Source: Pseudoduganella violacea (lineage in GTDB: Bacteria > Pseudomonadota > Gammaproteobacteria > Burkholderiales > Burkholderiaceae_D). From it: DNA of 64,000 nt. Made by a program: the position numbers and the translations under genes. Of this stretch, positions 35,230 through 44,497 are shown one piece after another. Location: positions 186,001 through 250,000 of the forward strand of contig NZ_JACHXD010000009.1 in assembly GCF_014191875.1 (NCBI RefSeq), written 5' to 3'. The first letter of the stretch is position 1, and each line of letters opens with the position of its first letter. The notes under the pieces are model-generated. The model saw nothing but the letters and a program-made list of their open reading frames with translations, was not told where the DNA came from and searched no databases.

Positions 35230-37139
35230 CACACCGCCCAGCAGGCGCAGCCCAGGGCGCCCCAGAAGCTTTTCAGGTCGGCCACGGGCAGGCTGCGCGT
35301 CCATGCCGTGGCGTGCTGGTGGCCGTGCACATTGCACTGGCGCGAACAGCCGCAAGCCGCCGCCTGTGCGGCCTTGCTGTGCGCGTGGCCCGCCGCGCCG
35401 CGTCCCGCGAAGGACAGGCTGCCACGGTTGCCCCAGGCGCCATAGCCGCCGTAGTTGCGCACCGGCGACCAGTCGGGCATGGCGGGCGGCAGCGGCGTGT
35501 CGTGGCTGGCGAAGGGGCCGGCGGCGTACACCACCTTGCCGTCCACCATGGTCAGCAGCGAGGACGTGTCGGCGATATCGCTTTCGGCGCAGGCGAAGAA
35601 GTCGCGGTCCGGCACGATCAGATCGGCCAGCTGGCCCACGGCGATGCGGCCCTTCTTGCCTTCCTCGTTGGAGAACCAGGTCACGTTCTCGGTCCACATG
35701 CGCAGCGCCGTTTCGCGGTCCAGGCAATTGCGTTGCGGGTAAAGACGCAGGCCGCCCACGGTCTTGCCGCTGACCAGCCAGGCCAGCGACACCCAGGGAT
35801 TGTAGGAGGCGACGCGGGTGGCGTCCGTCCCCGCCGACACCTTCACGCCCGCTTCCAGGATTTGCTTCACCGGCGGCGTCGCCTCGGCCACCGCGGCGCC
35901 GTAGCGTTCGACGAAGTACTCGCCCTGGTAGGCCATGCGGTGCTGCACGGCGATGCCGCCGCCCAGCGCGGCGATGCGGTCGATCGATTCCGGCGAAATG
36001 GTTTCCGCATGGTCGAAGAACCAGTTCAGTCCCTGTAGCGGAATCTCCTGGTTGACGCGTTCGAACACATCGAGGGCGCGGCTGATGGTTTCGTCATAGG
36101 TGGCATGCATGCGCCACGGCCAGCGGTTCTGTGCCAGGATGCGCACCACGCCTTCCAGGTCGTCTTCCATCGATTCCGGCATATCGGGACGCGGTTCGCG
36201 GAAGTCTTCGAAGTCGGCGGCCGAGAAGGTCAGCATCTCGCCCGCGCCGTTGTGGCGGAAGTAGTCGTCGCCCTGCTGGTATTTGACGCTGGAGGTCCAG
36301 TTCAGGAAGTCTTCCTTCTCCTGCTTGGGCTTTTGCGTGAACAGGTTGTAGGCCAGGCGCACGGTCAGTTGTCCCGCGTCGGACAACTGCTGGATCACCT
36401 GGTAATCCTCGGGATAATTCTGGAAGCCGCCGCCGGCGTCGATGGCGCCGGTCACGCCCAGGCGGTTCAACTCGCGCATGAAGTGGCGCGTGGAATTGAG
36501 CTGATACTCAGGCGGCAGCTTCGGCCCTTTCGCCAGCGTGGCGTAGAGGATGGCCGCATTCGGCTTGGCCAGCAGCAGGCCGGTCGGATTGCCGGCGCTG
36601 TCACGCAGAATGCGGCCGCCCGGGGGCTCCGGCGTATTCTTGTCGTAGCCCACGGCGCGCAGCGCGGCGCCGTTGAGCAGCGCGCGGTCGTACAGGTGCA
36701 GGATGAAGACCGGCGTATCGGGCGCCACGGCGTTCAGTTCCTCGATGGTCGGCAGGCGCTTTTCCACGAATTGGTGCTCGGTAAAGCCGCCCACCACGCG
36801 CACCCATTGCGGCGCCGGCGTGATGGCGACCTGCTGGCGCAGCATGGCCATGGCGTCGGCCAGGCTGCGCACGCCGTCCCAGCGCAGCTCCATATTGAAA
36901 TTCAGGCCGCCGCGGATGATGTGCAGGTGGTTGTCGATCAGGCCGGGCAGCACGCGCCGTCCCTGCAGATCGATCCTGGCGGTGGCGGGACCGGCCAGCG
37001 CCAGGATCTCCTGCGCGCTGCCCACATGGGTAAAGCGGCCATCGCGGATGGCGACCGCGTCGGCCTGGGGATTGCTGCGGTCCAGGGTGGTGAATTGACC
37101 CCGGTAGAGGATGAGGTCTGGATGGCTGGGAGTGTTCAT
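35229..37139 (-). CDS. YtcJ-like amidohydrolase
   Basis: Metal-dependent hydrolase of 636 residues, amidohydrolase-3 type. The composite beta-sandwich opens DLILYRGQFTTLDRSNPQADAVAIRDGRFTHVG. Metal-site motifs are GLIDNHLHIIRGG, the WRMHATYDETI and FFDHAETI histidines, and VSAGTDATRVASYNPW. The C-terminal 70 residues are unlike the family and rich in Cys/His (CGCSRQCNVHGHQH), perhaps an extra metal-binding tail. GGAGC precedes ATG at 37139. No signal peptide is evident. It may hydrolyse an N-acyl or amide substrate; substrate unknown. Confidence 0.88.
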   Translation of the reverse strand: MNTPSHPDLILYRGQFTTLDRSNPQADAVAIRDGRFTHVGSAQEILALAGPATARIDLQGRRVLPGLIDNHLHIIRGGLNFNMELRWDGVRSLADAMAMLRQQVAITPAPQWVRVVGGFTEHQFVEKRLPTIEELNAVAPDTPVFILHLYDRALLNGAALRAVGYDKNTPEPPGGRILRDSAGNPTGLLLAKPNAAILYATLAKGPKLPPEYQLNSTRHFMRELNRLGVTGAIDAGGGFQNYPEDYQVIQQLSDAGQLTVRLAYNLFTQKPKQEKEDFLNWTSSVKYQQGDDYFRHNGAGEMLTFSAADFEDFREPRPDMPESMEDDLEGVVRILAQNRWPWRMHATYDETISRALDVFERVNQEIPLQGLNWFFDHAETISPESIDRIAALGGGIAVQHRMAYQGEYFVERYGAAVAEATPPVKQILEAGVKVSAGTDATRVASYNPWVSLAWLVSGKTVGGLRLYPQRNCLDRETALRMWTENVTWFSNEEGKKGRIAVGQLADLIVPDRDFFACAESDIADTSSLLTMVDGKVVYAAGPFASHDTPLPPAMPDWSPVRNYGGYGAWGNRGSLSFAGRGAAGHAHSKAAQAAACGCSRQCNVHGHQHATAWTRSLPVADLKSFWGALGCACWAV

Positions 37140-37201
37140 GTACTGCTCCGAAAAGGTGAATCTGCCGGCACCGTTCAAGGCGCGATGCCGCTTGCGCGCG
37201 C

Positions 37202-37474
37202 TCAGGCCGAGCGCTGGGCGTCGTCCGCCGTTTTTTTATCCGCCGTCGGCAGCTCGCCGAAGCAATGCGGTTTGACTTGTTCGCTGAACCAGGAAACCTG
37301 GCCGTCCTGCGGCTTGAACCACTGCTTGACCAGGGGCGGCAATTGCTCGCCCAGCAGGATGCCGAGCAGGCCGACCAGGGCCACCACCGGCGGTGCCGGC
37401 GAACGCACATTCAGTACGCCATAGATTAAACCCACCAGCAGGCCGGCGGCGAGGGATGCGATGTATATTTTCAT
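37202..37474 (-). CDS. XapX domain (DUF1427) small membrane protein
   Basis: Membrane protein of 90 residues. The XapX domain is MKIYIASLAAGLLVGLIYGVLNVRSPAPPVVALVGLLGILLGEQ, two hydrophobic segments joined by a short RSPAPP turn. It is followed by a polar tail ending in a Lys/Ala-rich stretch. XapX proteins are of unknown function and often sit in small operons with hydrolases, as here. Gaps to neighbours are 56 and 62 bases. Start set at the ATG that begins the family domain. Confidence 0.85.
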   Translation of the reverse strand: MKIYIASLAAGLLVGLIYGVLNVRSPAPPVVALVGLLGILLGEQLPPLVKQWFKPQDGQVSWFSEQVKPHCFGELPTADKKTADDAQRSA

Positions 37475-37530
37475 GGGTGTTGTTCCGGGTAAAAAAGGCT
37501 GCGGCCCTTCACCGCCGCAGCCCCTTTGCA

Positions 37531-38184
37531 TCAGCCTTCCTTGGCGTGGAACATGGTCTGGGCGTAGATGATGCCCAGGCCGTAGGCGCCGCCGAATTTC
37601 TTGGCGATGCCGGTGGTCAGCTCATAGCTGTCAGTGCGCGCCCAGTCGCGCTGCAGTTCCAGCAGATACTGCAGCGAGGTCATAGGACGCGCGCCAGCCT
37701 GGATCATGCGCTGCATGGCGCTGTCGTGCGCCTCGGCCGAGACGTCGCCGCAGGCGTCCGAAATCACGTACACCTCGAAGCCCTGGTCCAGGGCCGACAG
37801 GGCCGGACCGACGATGCAAACCGAAGTCCACAGGCCGGCCAGTACGATGCGCTTCTTGCCGATGGCGTTGACGCGGGCGATCACGTTGGCGTCTTCCCAG
37901 GTGTTCATGGAAGTACGGTCAGTGATCTCAGCGCCCGGAAAAGCATCCTTGATTTCGTCGAAGACCGGGCCGGAGAAGCTCTTCTCGGCCACGGTGGTGA
38001 CGATGGACGATACCTTGAAGCCGGCGGCGGCATGCGCCACCAGGGCGGCGTTATTGCGCAGCGCAACGGCGTCGATCGAATGGGTGGCGAAAGCCATCTG
38101 CGACTGGTGGTCGATCATGATCAGGGTGTGGTCCTGCGGCGACAGCAGCAGGGCGCCTGGGGTTGGGGTAGCTTTGATGGTCAT
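37531..38184 (-). CDS. Isochorismatase/YcaC-family hydrolase
   Basis: Cysteine hydrolase fold of 217 residues. The catalytic Asp lies in LIMIDHQSQM (D25) and the nucleophile in LAGLWTSVCIVGPALSAL (C123), with the NTWED segment between. The pattern with WEDANVIARVNAIGKKRIVLAGL is typical of YcaC-related hydrolases, which act on small amides or isochorismate-like compounds; substrate unknown. It lies 32 bases downstream of the catalase gene in the same run. Confidence 0.88.
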   Translation of the reverse strand: MTIKATPTPGALLLSPQDHTLIMIDHQSQMAFATHSIDAVALRNNAALVAHAAAGFKVSSIVTTVAEKSFSGPVFDEIKDAFPGAEITDRTSMNTWEDANVIARVNAIGKKRIVLAGLWTSVCIVGPALSALDQGFEVYVISDACGDVSAEAHDSAMQRMIQAGARPMTSLQYLLELQRDWARTDSYELTTGIAKKFGGAYGLGIIYAQTMFHAKEG

Positions 38185-38216
38185 GGTGTTGATCCTTTCG
38201 GTTGAAAAATGGTGGC

Positions 38217-39662
38217 TTACCAGAGGGTGCGCTGGCTTTCCAGCGCGGTGCGCACGCCCGCGCCATAGGCTTCATCGGCCTTGGCGCAGTTGTCGATATG
38301 CCTTTGCTGGATAGGTTGCGGCACGCCGTTCAGGGCGCGCGCGGTGTTGTCGAACAGGGTCTGGCGCTGTTCCTGTGTCATCAGCTGGAACAGGGCGCGC
38401 GGCTGGCTGTAATAGTCCTCGTCGGCGCGGTGGTCCCAGTTGGCCGCGTCGCCTTGCAGGGCCAGCGGCGGCTCGGCGAACGATGGCTGCTGCTGCCACT
38501 CGCCCTTGGAGTTGGGCTCGTAGCCGATGCTGCCGCCATGGTTGCCGTCGCTGCGCATGGCGCCGTCGCGGTGGTAGCTGTGGAAGGGACACTTCGGCGC
38601 GTTCACCGGAATCTGGTGGTGGTTCACGCCCAGGCGGTAGCGCTGCGCGTCGCCATACGCAAACAGGCGCGATTGCAGCATGCGGTCGGGCGAGAAGGAG
38701 ATGCCCGGCACCACATTGGCCGGCGTGAAAGCGGCCTGCTCGACGTCGGCGAAGTAGTTGTCCGGATTGCGGTTCAGCTCCAGCACGCCCACCTCGATCA
38801 GCGGATAGTCCTGGTGCGGCCAGACCTTGGTCAGATCGAAGGGGTTGAAGCGGTAGCTGGCAGCATCGGCTTCCGGCATCACCTGCACTTGCAGCTTCCA
38901 GCGCGGGTAGTCGCCGCGCTCGATGCTCTCGTACAGATCGCGCTGCGCGCTTTCGCGGTCGCGCGCGATGACGGCCTGCGCTTCCTCGTCGCTCAGATTG
39001 CGGATGCCTTGCTGGCACTGGAAGTGGAACTTGACCCAGAAGCGCTCGTTGGCCGCGTTGATGAAGCTGAAGGTATGGCTGCCGAAACCGTGCATATGGC
39101 GGTAGGAAGCCGGGATGCCGCGTTCGCTCATCAGGATCGTCACCTGGTGCAGGGCTTCCGGCAGCAGGGTCCAGTAGTCCCAGTTGCTTTCGGTGCTGCG
39201 CAGGTTGGTGCGCGGATCGCGCTTCACGGCGTGGTTCAAGTCAGGGAACTTCAGCGGGTCGCGCATGAAGAACACCGGCGTGTTATTGCCCACCACGTCC
39301 CAGTTGCCTTGCTCGGTGTAGAACTTGACGGCGAAGCCACGGATATCGCGTTCCGCGTCGGCCGCGCCACGCTCGCCCGCCACCGTGGAAAAGCGCAGGA
39401 AGACTTCGGTCTTCTTGCCCACCGCGGAGAACAGCGCCGCCTTGCTGAAGCGCGTGATGTCCTGGGTGACGGTGAAGGTGCCGAAAGCGCCCGAGCCCTT
39501 GGCGTGCATGCGGCGCTCCGGAATCACCTCGCGGTGGAAGTGCGCCAGCTTCTCCAGATGCCAGACGTCCTGCAGCAGCATCGGCCCACGCGGGCCTGCC
39601 GTCTGCACGTTCTGGTTATCGGCAACCGGCGCGCCGGCTGCCGTGGTCAAAAGCTTGCTCAT
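38217..39662 (-). CDS. katA: Monofunctional haem catalase
   Basis: Breaks hydrogen peroxide down to water and oxygen. 481 residues, small-subunit type. Catalytic His53 is in [12 protein letters not shown], the distal Asn in [13 protein letters not shown], and the proximal haem-ligand Tyr in [40 protein letters not shown] is also intact. No signal peptide, so cytoplasmic. It lies 14 bases after the exported alpha/beta hydrolase gene, with which it is surely co-transcribed. The promoter is probably in the 196-base gap before that gene; I see no convincing OxyR site. Confidence 0.95.
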   Translation of the reverse strand: MSKLLTTAAGAPVADNQNVQTAGPRGPMLLQDVWHLEKLAHFHREVIPERRMHAKGSGAFGTFTVTQDITRFSKAALFSAVGKKTEVFLRFSTVAGERGAADAERDIRGFAVKFYTEQGNWDVVGNNTPVFFMRDPLKFPDLNHAVKRDPRTNLRSTESNWDYWTLLPEALHQVTILMSERGIPASYRHMHGFGSHTFSFINAANERFWVKFHFQCQQGIRNLSDEEAQAVIARDRESAQRDLYESIERGDYPRWKLQVQVMPEADAASYRFNPFDLTKVWPHQDYPLIEVGVLELNRNPDNYFADVEQAAFTPANVVPGISFSPDRMLQSRLFAYGDAQRYRLGVNHHQIPVNAPKCPFHSYHRDGAMRSDGNHGGSIGYEPNSKGEWQQQPSFAEPPLALQGDAANWDHRADEDYYSQPRALFQLMTQEQRQTLFDNTARALNGVPQPIQQRHIDNCAKADEAYGAGVRTALESQRTLW

Positions 39663-39676
39663 TGCTTGGCCCTTGC

Positions 39677-40663
39677 TCAGTTCTTGATGAAAGCCAGCAT
39701 ATCGGCGTTCAGCTTGTCCTTGTGGGTATCGGTCAGGCCGTGCGGCGCGCCCGGGTAGACCAGCAGGGTGGCGTTTTTCACCAGCTTGGCGGCGGCGCGG
39801 CCGGCGGCGTCGATCGGCACGATCTGGTCGTCGTCGCCGTGCACGATCAGTGTCGGCACGTCGATCTTTTTCAGGTCTTCGGTGAAATCGGTTTCCGAGA
39901 AAGCCTTGATGCAGTCGAAGGTATTCTTATGGCCGGCCTGCATGCCCTGCGCCCACCAGGAATTGATCAAGCCCTGCGACACTTTCGCGCCCGGACGGTT
40001 GAAGCCGAAGAAGGGGCCACCGGCGATGTCCAGATAGAGCTGGGCGCGGTCGGCCAGCGAACCGGCGCGGATGCCGTCGAACACCGACATCGGCAGGCCA
40101 CCCGGATTGTTTGCCGTTTTCAGCATCTGCGGCGGCACGGCCGAGATCAAGCCAGCCTTCGCCACGCGCTTGCTGCCATGGCGGCCGATATAGCGCGCCA
40201 CTTCGCCGCCGCCGGTCGAGAAACCGAACAGCACCGCGTTTTTCAGGTCCAGATGCTCGATCACCTGGGCCAGGTCGTCGGCGTAATGATCCATATCATT
40301 GCCATCCCAAGGCTGGCTGGAGCGGCCATGGCCGCGGCGGTCGTGCGCGATGCAGCGATAACCCTGGCTCGCCAGGAAGATCATCTGCGATTCCCAGCTG
40401 TCCGAATTCAGCGGCCAGCCGTGGCTGAAGACGATGGGCTGGCCGTTACGCGGACCCCAGTCCTTGTAATACAGTTCAACGCCGTCGCGGGTGGTAATGG
40501 TGCCCATATATTGTGATCCTTTCAGGTTGGCGGAAGTCTTGGCCTTGGCGGCCGGCGCGGCGCTGGCGGCGAATGGCGTACTGACGGCAACGGCGGCGCC
40601 GGCCGCCGCGCCCATCAGAACGTTGCGGCGACGGCTGTCCACTGGCTGATTCGAGTCAGTCAT
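39677..40663 (-). CDS. Exported alpha/beta hydrolase (cofactor-free haloperoxidase-like)
   Basis: Serine hydrolase of 328 residues with a twin-arginine-type leader ([29 protein letters not shown]). Catalytic residues: Ser149 in [13 protein letters not shown], Asp in HGDDDQIVP (278-279) and His308 in [13 protein letters not shown]. The oxyanion region is [12 protein letters not shown]. This is the non-haem chloroperoxidase/arylesterase group, which can hydrolyse aryl esters and form peracids. The ATG at 40663 gives a complete leader. First gene of the seven-gene run; the exported location contrasts with the cytoplasmic catalase next to it. Confidence 0.9.
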   Translation of the reverse strand: MTDSNQPVDSRRRNVLMGAAAGAAVAVSTPFAASAAPAAKAKTSANLKGSQYMGTITTRDGVELYYKDWGPRNGQPIVFSHGWPLNSDSWESQMIFLASQGYRCIAHDRRGHGRSSQPWDGNDMDHYADDLAQVIEHLDLKNAVLFGFSTGGGEVARYIGRHGSKRVAKAGLISAVPPQMLKTANNPGGLPMSVFDGIRAGSLADRAQLYLDIAGGPFFGFNRPGAKVSQGLINSWWAQGMQAGHKNTFDCIKAFSETDFTEDLKKIDVPTLIVHGDDDQIVPIDAAGRAAAKLVKNATLLVYPGAPHGLTDTHKDKLNADMLAFIKN

Positions 40664-40859
40664 TTTTATCTTTCTACGAGTTGAAGGGAGTAGCGCAAGC
40701 TGCGCACAGAATAGCCACGCGCAAGAGAGCTGGAATCGGCCGGAAGGGGGAAGCGGCCCTACCTCGATCGAGGGAGGCGGCGCGCGCAACAGGCCGGCGC
40801 TTACCGCGCGTTTTGCACTAGAATCTGGCGCACATTATTTTTATCGTCGCGAAGAATCC

Positions 40860-41195
40860 ATGAAATTCCAAATACTGCTGGCATTGCCCCTCCTTGTAGC
40901 GCTGCAAAGCGCCTCGGCCACGACCCAATGTCCGCCCGGAGCCGAAAACTGCGGGCCGAATCCCTTCTATCCCCTAATAATTGCATTTACTCAGGTGTGC
41001 GCAGAAAAGTACCCGGAGCAAGCCGCGCGCCTCCAGGCACAGCTGGAGATGCTGACGGCCGAAGACCCAGCCGCCTATGCCAAGCTGAAAGCCGACCCCA
41101 AGTTTTTGAAAACCCTGGAGAAAATGCGGCAACAAGTTGCGCAAATGCCCCCCGACGAGCTGCGCCAGGAATGCCTGGGCCGACGCGACAAATAA
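40860..41195 (+). CDS. Small exported hypothetical protein
   Basis: I do not recognise this 111-residue protein. It has a signal peptide (MKFQILLALPLLVALQSASA), a Cys/Pro-rich start to the mature part (CPPGAENCGPNPF), a third cysteine in VCAEKYPEQAARLQAQ, and an all-helical charged body ending in ELRQECLGRRDK with a fourth cysteine. The helices with regular Leu spacing suggest a small helical bundle or coiled coil. It is divergent from the catalase operon and followed within 9 bases by repeat copy C. Confidence 0.7.
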   Translation: MKFQILLALPLLVALQSASATTQCPPGAENCGPNPFYPLIIAFTQVCAEKYPEQAARLQAQLEMLTAEDPAAYAKLKADPKFLKTLEKMRQQVAQMPPDELRQECLGRRDK

Positions 41196-41203
41196 CCGTC
41201 CGT

Positions 41204-41331
41204 TTGCGCCAAATCAAACAATGTCCCACCCTGGTGTCAGGCACCAGAGTCGGACATTCTTTGATTTTGATCAGCCAATGTCCTACCCCAGTGCCTGACA
41301 CCAGGGTTGGACATTGCTTAAGGCAGATCAA
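41204..41331. repeat. 128-bp palindromic intergenic element, copy C
   Basis: Third copy of the 128-bp element, with boxes at 41204-41217, 41261-41274 and 41318-41331 and the same 43-bp arms. The outer boxes are degenerate (TTGCG-N4-ATCAA and TTAAG-N4-ATCAA). Unlike copies A and B it lies between two genes read in the same direction, 57 bases before the DUF411 gene. Confidence 0.85.
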
Positions 41332-41388
41332 AGGATGGAGCGGTAGGCTTGAAGTAAGATGAATTTTTTGCTTTGGAATGGAGGCGGT

Positions 41389-41859
41389 ATGGCTTGGTCG
41401 CGACGGGATTGGATGCTGCGAGGCGCCGGTTTGGCGGCGCTGGCGGCTTTGCCTTTGGCGCGGGCGGCGACGAGGGCGCCGGTGGCGTTCGAGGTGTGGA
41501 AGGATCCGCGCTGCGGCTGCTGCCAGGATTGGATCGCGCATATGGAGCAGAACGGCTTTAAGGCGAAGGTGTATCAGGAGGGTAATGAGGCGGCGCGCGC
41601 GCGCCTGGGCCTGGCGCCGCGCTTTGGTTCCTGCCATACGGCCCTGGTGGGCGGCTATGTGGTCGAGGGCCATGTCCCGGCCAGCGATGTGCTGCGCCTG
41701 CTGCAGACCAAGCCGGCGGCGCTGGGCCTGGCGGTGCCGGGCATGCCGGTCGGTTCGCCGGGCATGGATGGTCCGGCCTACGGCGGCCGGCGCGATAAGT
41801 ATGAGGTGCTGCTGGTGCGTAAAGATGGCGCCAGCACGGTCTTCCGCAGCGTGGTCTAA
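41389..41859 (+). CDS. DUF411 metal-binding protein, Tat-type leader
   Basis: Protein of 156 residues. The N-terminus MAWSRRDWMLRGAGLAALAALPLARAA looks like a twin-arginine leader. The DUF411 signature is WKDPRCGCCQDWIAHMEQNGF, with three closely spaced cysteines that could bind copper or zinc, and a later SCHTALVGGYVVEGHVPASD. The family often sits in metal-resistance clusters; none is seen here. GGAGGCGGT before ATG at 41389 supports this start over the ATG at 41359. Confidence 0.87.
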   Translation: MAWSRRDWMLRGAGLAALAALPLARAATRAPVAFEVWKDPRCGCCQDWIAHMEQNGFKAKVYQEGNEAARARLGLAPRFGSCHTALVGGYVVEGHVPASDVLRLLQTKPAALGLAVPGMPVGSPGMDGPAYGGRRDKYEVLLVRKDGASTVFRSVV

Positions 41860-41867
41860 GCGGCGTT

Positions 41868-43082
41868 TCAGCGGCTCATCTTGACGGGACCGATGTCGCG
41901 CGCGAAGAACAACACGTCCCAGTGCTGGCCCAGCTTGCCCAGCGGCTCGGTGGCGTAGTCGAAGGTGAACTGGGGCAGGTCGACGACGCTGCTGCTGGTG
42001 ACGCCGACGATGGGGGCGCTGGCGCCGCGCGCCAGCTGGTATTCGAGGCTGCCGCGTTCGGGCTCGGGCACGTTGCCGATCTGCATATTGGTGTAGTCGA
42101 GGAATCGGCCTTCGGCGGTGCTAAATTGCACAGCCTTGTATTGCGCGCCCCAACGGCGGTGCATGACTTCGCCCGATTGCAAAATGCCGGGCGCCGGTTC
42201 GAAGCCGCGCGCGATATGGAAGGTGTGGCCCCACACGACGGCTTTCTTGCCGGGGAAGAGGCGCTCTGCCAGCCAGATGGCGTTGTCGCCCATCTGGTTG
42301 TCGCGCTGGTAGTTCATATTGCCGCTCCAGTAGGTAGTCGCCTGCGCCTGCACGCTTTTCACCACCTGGCACCACCATCCGGCGCTGCGGATGGCCGTTT
42401 CGCTGGAGGCGCACAGGACGCTGCTGAGCGCGGCATGGTGGCGTTCGAAGCCGGCCTGGATGGCGGCCGGGGGCGCCGCGCGCTGCATGGCGAACAGGGG
42501 CTGGGCGGCTTGGGCATATGCGTCCCAGTCCTTGCCGCTGGCCAGCGCCGGCTGGCTTTTCTGCAGGAAGGCTTGCAGCTGCTTGAGCAGTTCGGTTTGC
42601 GACAGCAGGCCGCTGTGCTGGCTGTCGAAGCCGACCAGGGCGAGCGGCTTGCCGCTGCTTTTTTGCTGCTGCACATAGTGCAGCACGGCGCGCCCTTCCG
42701 CGCTGTTGGCGTACATGAAGAAGATATTGCCGGGCGCCATATCGTCGAGCTTCTCGCCCTGTTCCATGCGCCGCGCGATCTGGCCGACGTCGAAGAAGCC
42801 GCTTTCCAGGATCAGCACGTCGAAGCCCAGGCGCTCGTGCAGGAAGCGCAGCAGGCGCAGTTTCAGCTGGAATTCGCCGCGGCCGCCGTGGTTTTGCTCG
42901 CCCAGGCCGACGATGCGCGCATTGCCGATGGCGTCGGCGAAGGGCTGCAAGTCGCGGAAGTCGTCATGGGCGGGATCGCTGCTGGCGACCGGCCATTGCT
43001 GCAGCCTGGGAGGCAGGTCGGCGGCGCCGGCGTGCAGGGCCAGCGTCGCCGCAAGGGCGAGACAGAATCGGGCAGCGAACAT
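41868..43082 (-). CDS. Erythromycin-esterase-family protein, exported
   Basis: Protein of 404 residues with a signal peptide (MFAARFCLALAATLALHAGAA). It matches the family in RIVGLGEQNHGGRGEFQLKLRLLRFLHERLGFDVLILESGFFD, in FDSQHSG, and in AVVWGHTFHIAR, where the Glu and His residues correspond to the active-site set of EreA/B-like proteins. Members range from macrolide esterases to unrelated hydrolases, so drug resistance is not implied. GGAGACCCC precedes ATG. It converges on the DUF411 gene with an 8-base gap. Confidence 0.85.
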   Translation of the reverse strand: MFAARFCLALAATLALHAGAADLPPRLQQWPVASSDPAHDDFRDLQPFADAIGNARIVGLGEQNHGGRGEFQLKLRLLRFLHERLGFDVLILESGFFDVGQIARRMEQGEKLDDMAPGNIFFMYANSAEGRAVLHYVQQQKSSGKPLALVGFDSQHSGLLSQTELLKQLQAFLQKSQPALASGKDWDAYAQAAQPLFAMQRAAPPAAIQAGFERHHAALSSVLCASSETAIRSAGWWCQVVKSVQAQATTYWSGNMNYQRDNQMGDNAIWLAERLFPGKKAVVWGHTFHIARGFEPAPGILQSGEVMHRRWGAQYKAVQFSTAEGRFLDYTNMQIGNVPEPERGSLEYQLARGASAPIVGVTSSSVVDLPQFTFDYATEPLGKLGQHWDVLFFARDIGPVKMSR

Positions 43083-43158
43083 GGGGTCTCCATGGCTTGG
43101 ATTGTGTGTACCAATCATAGACCAATTTCTTGCCAATGCAACAGCAAAGCGTCGGAGC

Positions 43159-43812
43159 TTAGGTGGCCGGTATTTCCTCCGGCGCGTAGGCTTGGCGCGG
43201 ATTGCAGCCCGCAATCAGGCGCGCCGCCGCCTGGGGATGGTCTTGCTGCGGGTGATAGAGCCATAGCACGGCCGCATCGATCAGCACGTGCAGCAGCATG
43301 GGCAGCAGCAGGCTGCCCGCGAGCAGGGCCAGCAGGCCGAACATCAGCCCCGCCAGCGTGGTGCGCAGCACGCCCGCCACGCCCTGATATGAGTGGCCGA
43401 GGCCGAACGCCAGCGAGATCAGCAGCCAGGCGCCCGCCAGGGTCAGGGACAGGCCGCCCGCCATCTGCCCCGTCAGAAAGTGCAGCAGGAAGCCGCGGAA
43501 CATCAGTTCCTCGCAGACCCCGGCGGTCAGGCTGAGCAGCAGCCACCAGCGCCGTTCCTGGGGCGAGACCGGCAGCAGGAAGTGCAGATAGCTCACCGCT
43601 GGCGCGTATTTCAGCCGCCGGTGCGGGCGGCAGCGGCAGTGCAGGGCGGGCGCCAGCGCCAGTCCGAAATACAGCAGCAGGACGGCGGCGGCCAGCGCGC
43701 GCGCCCAGGGGCTATTTGCCAGCCAGTCCAGGCCGCTGCGCGCGGGCGGCAGGTGGAACAGGTCGAGCGGCCAGGCCAGTGCCAGCGCCGCCAGCGTCAG
43801 CAGCCACCACAT
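43159..43812 (-). CDS. CPBP-family intramembrane metalloprotease
   Basis: Membrane protein of 217 residues with about six predicted helices. The protease motifs are EELMFRG (residues 101-107, the EExxxR motif), FGLGHSYQG (His140) and LLHVLIDAAVLWL (His175), the CAAX-protease/abortive-infection (CPBP) set. Function in bacteria is often unknown and may include bacteriocin immunity. ATG at 43812 overlaps the region where the divergent TetR gene begins, so the two share a promoter area; TetR control is a reasonable guess. Confidence 0.85.
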   Translation of the reverse strand: MWWLLTLAALALAWPLDLFHLPPARSGLDWLANSPWARALAAAVLLLYFGLALAPALHCRCRPHRRLKYAPAVSYLHFLLPVSPQERRWWLLLSLTAGVCEELMFRGFLLHFLTGQMAGGLSLTLAGAWLLISLAFGLGHSYQGVAGVLRTTLAGLMFGLLALLAGSLLLPMLLHVLIDAAVLWLYHPQQDHPQAAARLIAGCNPRQAYAPEEIPAT

Positions 43813-44469
43813 GACGATGCCGCACCGCGCCACGGCCAGGCGCGCAGCCGCGCCACCGCCACCCGCCTGCTGGAAGCCACCATCGCCGTGCTCGACGAGG
43901 CCGGACTCGATGGCGCCGTGATTCCCCGCATCGCCGCAATGGCGGGCGTGGCCCCGGCCAGCGTCTACCGCCGCTACGCCGACAAGAATGCCTTGCTGCG
44001 CGCCGCCTTTCTGCAGGTGCTGGACCAGAGCAATGAGAGTCGCCGCGCCGAGCTGGCGCGGCTGATGCCGGGCGCGACTCTCGCGGCCACGGCGCGCGAG
44101 CTGCTGGCGCTGCTGTTCGCGCAATACCGCCAGCACCCGCAACTGCTGCGCGCGCTGACCCGCTTTATCGAGGGCGATAGCGACCAGGCTTTCGTGGCCG
44201 AGGCGCGCCGCCTGCTGCGCGCGAATGTCGAATGTATCGTGGAACTGTTGCTGCGCCATGTGGCGGAAATTGCCCACCCCGCGCCAGCGGCGGCGCTGCG
44301 CTTCGGCGTGCTGCAACTGGCCTGCGCCATCGAGGTGTATATGCTGGACCCGCAATCGCTCTGGCATGTGGCGCCGGCCTTTGCGGCGGACGAGTTGATG
44401 GCCCATCTGCTGCACGGCTTTCTGGCGCCCCTGCAATGCGGCCCGGGAGGCGTGCCCGGCGCCGCCTGA
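43753..44469 (+). CDS. TetR-family transcriptional regulator (start uncertain, possible frameshift)
   Basis: Helix-turn-helix regulator of about 215-238 residues. The DNA-binding part is RLLEATIAVLDEAGLDGAVIPRIAAMAGVAPASVYRRYADKNALLRAAF, followed by a helical ligand domain. No in-frame ATG exists before this region. The only in-frame start I find is GTG at 43753, which overlaps the divergent CPBP gene by 60 bases. Two ATGs in another frame at 43811 and 43817 lie exactly where a TetR start would be expected, so a single-base indel near 43820-43835 may have broken the gene. Confidence 0.75.
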   Translation: MEQVERPGQCQRRQRQQPPHDDAAPRHGQARSRATATRLLEATIAVLDEAGLDGAVIPRIAAMAGVAPASVYRRYADKNALLRAAFLQVLDQSNESRRAELARLMPGATLAATARELLALLFAQYRQHPQLLRALTRFIEGDSDQAFVAEARRLLRANVECIVELLLRHVAEIAHPAPAAALRFGVLQLACAIEVYMLDPQSLWHVAPAFAADELMAHLLHGFLAPLQCGPGGVPGAA

Positions 44470-44497
44470 TGCCTTGCGCCGGGCCTGCGTCAGGGTT

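Noticed and set aside
41868..43082. Macrolide resistance gene
   Set aside because: The family is broad and this member differs in the GLGE-xTHG region (GLGEQNHGG), so resistance cannot be claimed.
43159..44469. Abortive-infection defence pair (CPBP protease plus TetR)
   Set aside because: CPBP proteins are sometimes named abortive-infection proteins, but nothing else here suggests phage defence.
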